A DNA stretch of 64,000 bases. Source: Owenia fusiformis. Lineage: Eukaryota; Annelida; Polychaeta; Sabellida; Oweniidae. Both the position numbers and the translations under genes were made by a program. The notes under the pieces are model-generated. The model was given only the letters and a program-made list of their open reading frames with translations, made no database searches and was not told the origin of the DNA. Positions within the stretch are counted from its first letter, which is position 1. Every line of letters starts with the position of its first letter. Below are positions 61,182-64,000 of this stretch, piece after piece. Location of the stretch: NCBI GenBank assembly GCA_903813345.2, contig CAIIXF020000006.1, forward strand, positions 39,209,936 to 39,273,935, in the 5' to 3' direction.

Positions 61182-62385
61182 GTAATTCCCATTTTCAAAA
61201 TTATTAATTAAACTTTCTCTATTTCTATATCTAAATTAATTCTTTGGAAAATGAGAAAAGATTTTCTGTCCATTAATCTCATGGCAATTATTACATACAA
61301 TATACAATGTACATGTAGTTACAATTTATATGTTTATTAATAATTCGCCCTTTATTTCTTAAATGTTTTTCATTATTTTTTGCTTTCATCTTCTTGAATT
61401 GGTGTTTCCTTGGTTTTGATGAAACAATGTCTCATTCAGGGATTTCACAAGAATTTCTCACAACAGGTTAAATAAATGAAAATTACAGGCAAAATAAATG
61501 AAAATCATGAATTTAACATGGAAAAGTCCCTCAAAACAATTTAGCAATTTTGCGAACACAGCATGTAAAATTGCATGTTGCCAATGAAACCCCTGCTCAA
61601 CTGAACACTGCTAGAACAAGCCAAATGTGTTCAAATGAACTGGTGTTTCACATTTCAAGGCTTCTTTTATATGGTAATATGCTAATATAATAATATGCTA
61701 AAATTAGCCTAATTGTAACCATGGTGTTAAGACAATCGGGTTTCTATGTATATAACTACATGTTTGTTAGTAGACAACTACCACATCACAATTTTGCTTT
61801 CAAGAAACATTTCAAAAAGCTGACATGTATTTGAAATAGGGCTCATCTTTGAAAGTTATATTGTATTATGTCACACCATTTAGGCAGTTTTCATGAAGCT
61901 TTATACTTTTTATATTTATACAATTTATTCTGGCAATTATGCCATACAAGCTAAAATATGATTCAGGCACATAATTTTTTTTATTAATTTATTTATTAAA
62001 ATCATAAAAACATAGATACATATCAGCGATAATGACACCCTAGTGGGTGTATGTCTTATCACAAGCTAAAATATTAAAAAGGCATATTGTTAGTTACAAT
62101 TATTATTGATGTTAAGTATTAATTATGTAAGCCAAACTAGGAAACAAATAAATTAAAAGTACAGTAGAACCGGTCTGTTTGAAAACCGTTGGGATCACCA
62201 AAAATTTTCAGATTACCAAGTGTTCATATTTCAAGTTTTTTTTAACATGGTAGTCAATGGAAGAATGCAACATTGGGACAAAATTGGTGTTCACATTTAG
62301 AGGAGTTGATATTTCTAGAGGTGTTTGGATATACAGTACAAGTTTAACTGTATTTTGAATTAGACAGGTTCAAGGTAATTATATG
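61182..62385 (+). other. INPP5E intron 2, start
   Basis: No next INPP5E exon was found before the window ends. It contains CAGTAAAACC-family remnants at about 61585-61660 and 62160-62351 (TACAGTAGAACCGGTCTG to AAGTTTAACTGTA). Otherwise AT-rich. Confidence 0.5.
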
Positions 62386-62848
62386 GTAGGATAACATGTG
62401 ATTAATAAAGGATTCCCCTTATTCTATTGCATGTCTATACAATGTCTGTTGAAGCTGTTTATTGTAATGGGTCCAGTCTGTATATGTGGGAGTTGCCATG
62501 GTGGTTGTATTCTAGAATAACATGTGATTGATAGTATATCCTCTACTCTGTTGCATGTCTATAAAATGAATAAAGCTGTTTATTGTAATGGGTCCAGTCT
62601 GTATATGGGGGAGTTGCCATGGTGGCTGCATTCTAGGATAACATGTGATTGATAGTATATCCTTTACTCTGTTGCATGTCTATAAAATGAATAAAGCTGT
62701 TTATTGTAATGGGTCCAGTCTGTATATGTGGGAGTTGCCATGGTGGCTGCATTCTAGGATAACATGTGATTGATAGTATATCCTTTACTCTGTTGCATGT
62801 CTATAAAATGAATAAAGCTGTTTATTGTAATGGGTCCAGTCTGTATAT
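62386..62848. repeat. 122-bp tandem repeat, about four copies
   Basis: Units begin near GATAACATGTGATTGATAG at 62388, 62514, 62636 and 62757 and include AAAGCTGTTTATTGTAATGG and GAGTTGCCATGGTGG. The first copy is the most diverged. Confidence 0.9.
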
Positions 62849-63084
62849 GACAGAGTTACAAATGAAGATGAAGAGTTGGTTTATAATCCTGTTGCCAACT
62901 TGTTAGTTTTGCCCATCTAGTGAGTTATTTTATGTATAGGGAGTAGTGGCATCCACTCTAGGGCACAATTAAATCCCATATGGCAAACAAGGGCTGCCCA
63001 AAACTTCTTTAAAATAAAAGATGATACTGTAACTGAGTAGCGCAATTGAATCATAAGCCATACAGATGACCCTTCATCTCCAAC

Positions 63085-63353
63085 TTGAATCCACCTGAGT
63101 TCCTTTTGTCCATCTACTTGAAATACAAAATGTACAAAAACAATCCACAGACAATTGCTGACCTGAAGAAGGTGATCGGGATAAGGGTAATTGACAATTG
63201 TATAATTGTACTGCTCAGTTGACTGGTATTAAAACCTCCAGGAAAAATATCCATAGAACTATTCTGGTGTGCGCAAAATGTCATTGATGTCACTTTTCTA
63301 GTTTTGGAGATATTGCCTCCTTAAATGGTCTCCTTTTTTCCGGTCACCCTCCC
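63085..63353 (+). pseudogene. Mariner/Tc1-type transposase fragment
   Basis: The frame from about 63100 reads EFLLSIYLKYKMYKNNPQTI then ADLKKVIGIRV, fitting the conserved end of the catalytic domain in one group of mariner-like transposases (DFFLWGYLK...NPQTI..LK). Only about 35 residues remain. A likely element end, CCGGTCACCCT, lies near 63340-63350. Dead remnant. Confidence 0.65.
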
Positions 63354-63822
63354 TGATACTTGGCCGATTGTAGCTCGACCCAGTCTCCTCGTGATCTCCT
63401 TGAACCTCTCATCATGAAGCAGCAATCCGCATTCAAAAAAATGCCAAAAGTAAACATCGCAATAACCTCGATGAAGATGAATTTAATGAATACTGTACAT
63501 AGATTATTGATGTTACCATCTGTTTCTGTTTTGTATCTTGATTTATACTGCCCAAAAATACTATGACAAACATAACGATTTAGCATTATAGTAAGGCTCA
63601 TAACGACAAGGATCGAGACTTTTGATTTTCTCCTTGATGCACAAATACTGATTCCACCGATGACAATACCGGCTATGCCACCCCAGGTTCCTACCCATCG
63701 CGAATACATGTAGGATCTGATCTCCATGGCCAAGGCGGCTATACACAGGATGTGTATGACATGCTTAAAAATGATGCCCAGTATCGACTCCCTCTTGTGA
63801 GCCCATCTGGATCTGGATTTGC
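63344..63822 (-). CDS. Four-helix membrane protein, MS4A/CD20-like, exon
   Basis: The minus-strand frame after an AAATAG acceptor at 63822 reads ANPDPDGLTRGSRYWASFLS and stays open to TGA at 63344. Four hydrophobic stretches are visible: around YWASFLSMSYTSCIAALAM, GTWGGIAGIVIGGISICA, KVSILVVMSLTIMLN, and NNLCTVFIKFIFIEVIAMF. The pattern WGGI-GIVIGGISICA followed by a basic RRKSK loop and a third helix resembles MS4A/CD20-type tetraspan proteins; a different four-TM family is possible. The last residues run into a transposon end, so the natural stop may differ. Earlier exons lie off the window. It is antisense to INPP5E, possibly nested in its intron. Confidence 0.55.
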
Positions 63823-64000
63823 CTATTTACCTATTAATAAAGAAAACATAATATAAATTATAATTTATCAAATAAACACAGAATAATTTATATGAACATC
63901 TAATTAATCATATACATGTACTTAAGTAAACACAAAATTAACTATATGAAATTGGTGAAACTAGATGAAATTGGTGAAACTGGGTGAAATTGAACAAAGT
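63823..64000. other. Right edge, nothing recognised
   Basis: AT-rich sequence ending in a short repeat of GAAATTGGTGAAACT. No feature is supported beyond the upstream acceptor region of the minus-strand exon. Confidence 0.4.

Noticed and set aside
63360-63566. 68-residue plus-strand frame
   Set aside because: Shadow of the minus-strand four-helix membrane exon.

Overview
This is a nuclear DNA window from an animal. Coding exons are bounded by GT/AG splice sites, introns run to about 20 kb, and more than 90% of the window is intron, intergenic DNA or repeats. The AT-rich composition, the many foldback and terminal-inverted-repeat (TIR) elements and the (GGAC/GACA)n-tailed repeats suggest a marine invertebrate, perhaps a lophotrochozoan such as a mollusc. 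The species cannot be fixed from the sequence.

Genes. (1) A PIF/Harbinger-type transposase enters from the left edge (1-1044, +). (2) An unrecognised Ser/Asn-rich protein of about 795 aa is encoded on the minus strand by four exons (44742-43976, 37815-37728, 36565-35660, 15372-14746) whose splice phases agree throughout. (3) About 1.9 kb from its start codon, and divergent from it, lies the 5' part of the gene for the ciliary inositol polyphosphate 5-phosphatase INPP5E: coding exon 1 at 46682-48315 and exon 2 at 61058-61181, with the rest beyond the window. (4) A four-helix membrane protein exon resembling the MS4A/CD20 family lies antisense at 63822-63344, just after the last visible INPP5E exon.

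The most unusual structure is INPP5E intron 1. It holds a tandem array of about 29 copies of a unit, mostly 138 bp. Each unit consists of the last 41 nt of the intron (branch-site-like sequence and 3' splice site) plus the first 97 nt of exon 2. Only the last copy continues into the rest of the exon and its splice donor. All others are decoy 3' splice sites leading to a stop codon. The array was later split by an 8,725-bp TIR element (49769-58493) with a perfect 16-bp TIR and a TAAT target duplication.

Repeats. The 5' third holds a mariner-type MITE, a 230-bp foldback, a possible solo LTR, a giant inverted repeat (about 1.24-kb arms, 5462-11075) and a 22-bp minisatellite of about 49 copies just past the stop codon of the unrecognised gene. 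The 20-kb intron 3 of that gene holds a satellite of about 128 bp, a GC-hairpin element with three consecutive palindromes, a 5'-truncated LINE with a 10-bp target duplication, and several foldbacks. Intron 1 of the same gene carries a decayed mariner transposon (37999-39064). A TIR repeat beginning CAGTAAAACCTGT recurs about a dozen times.
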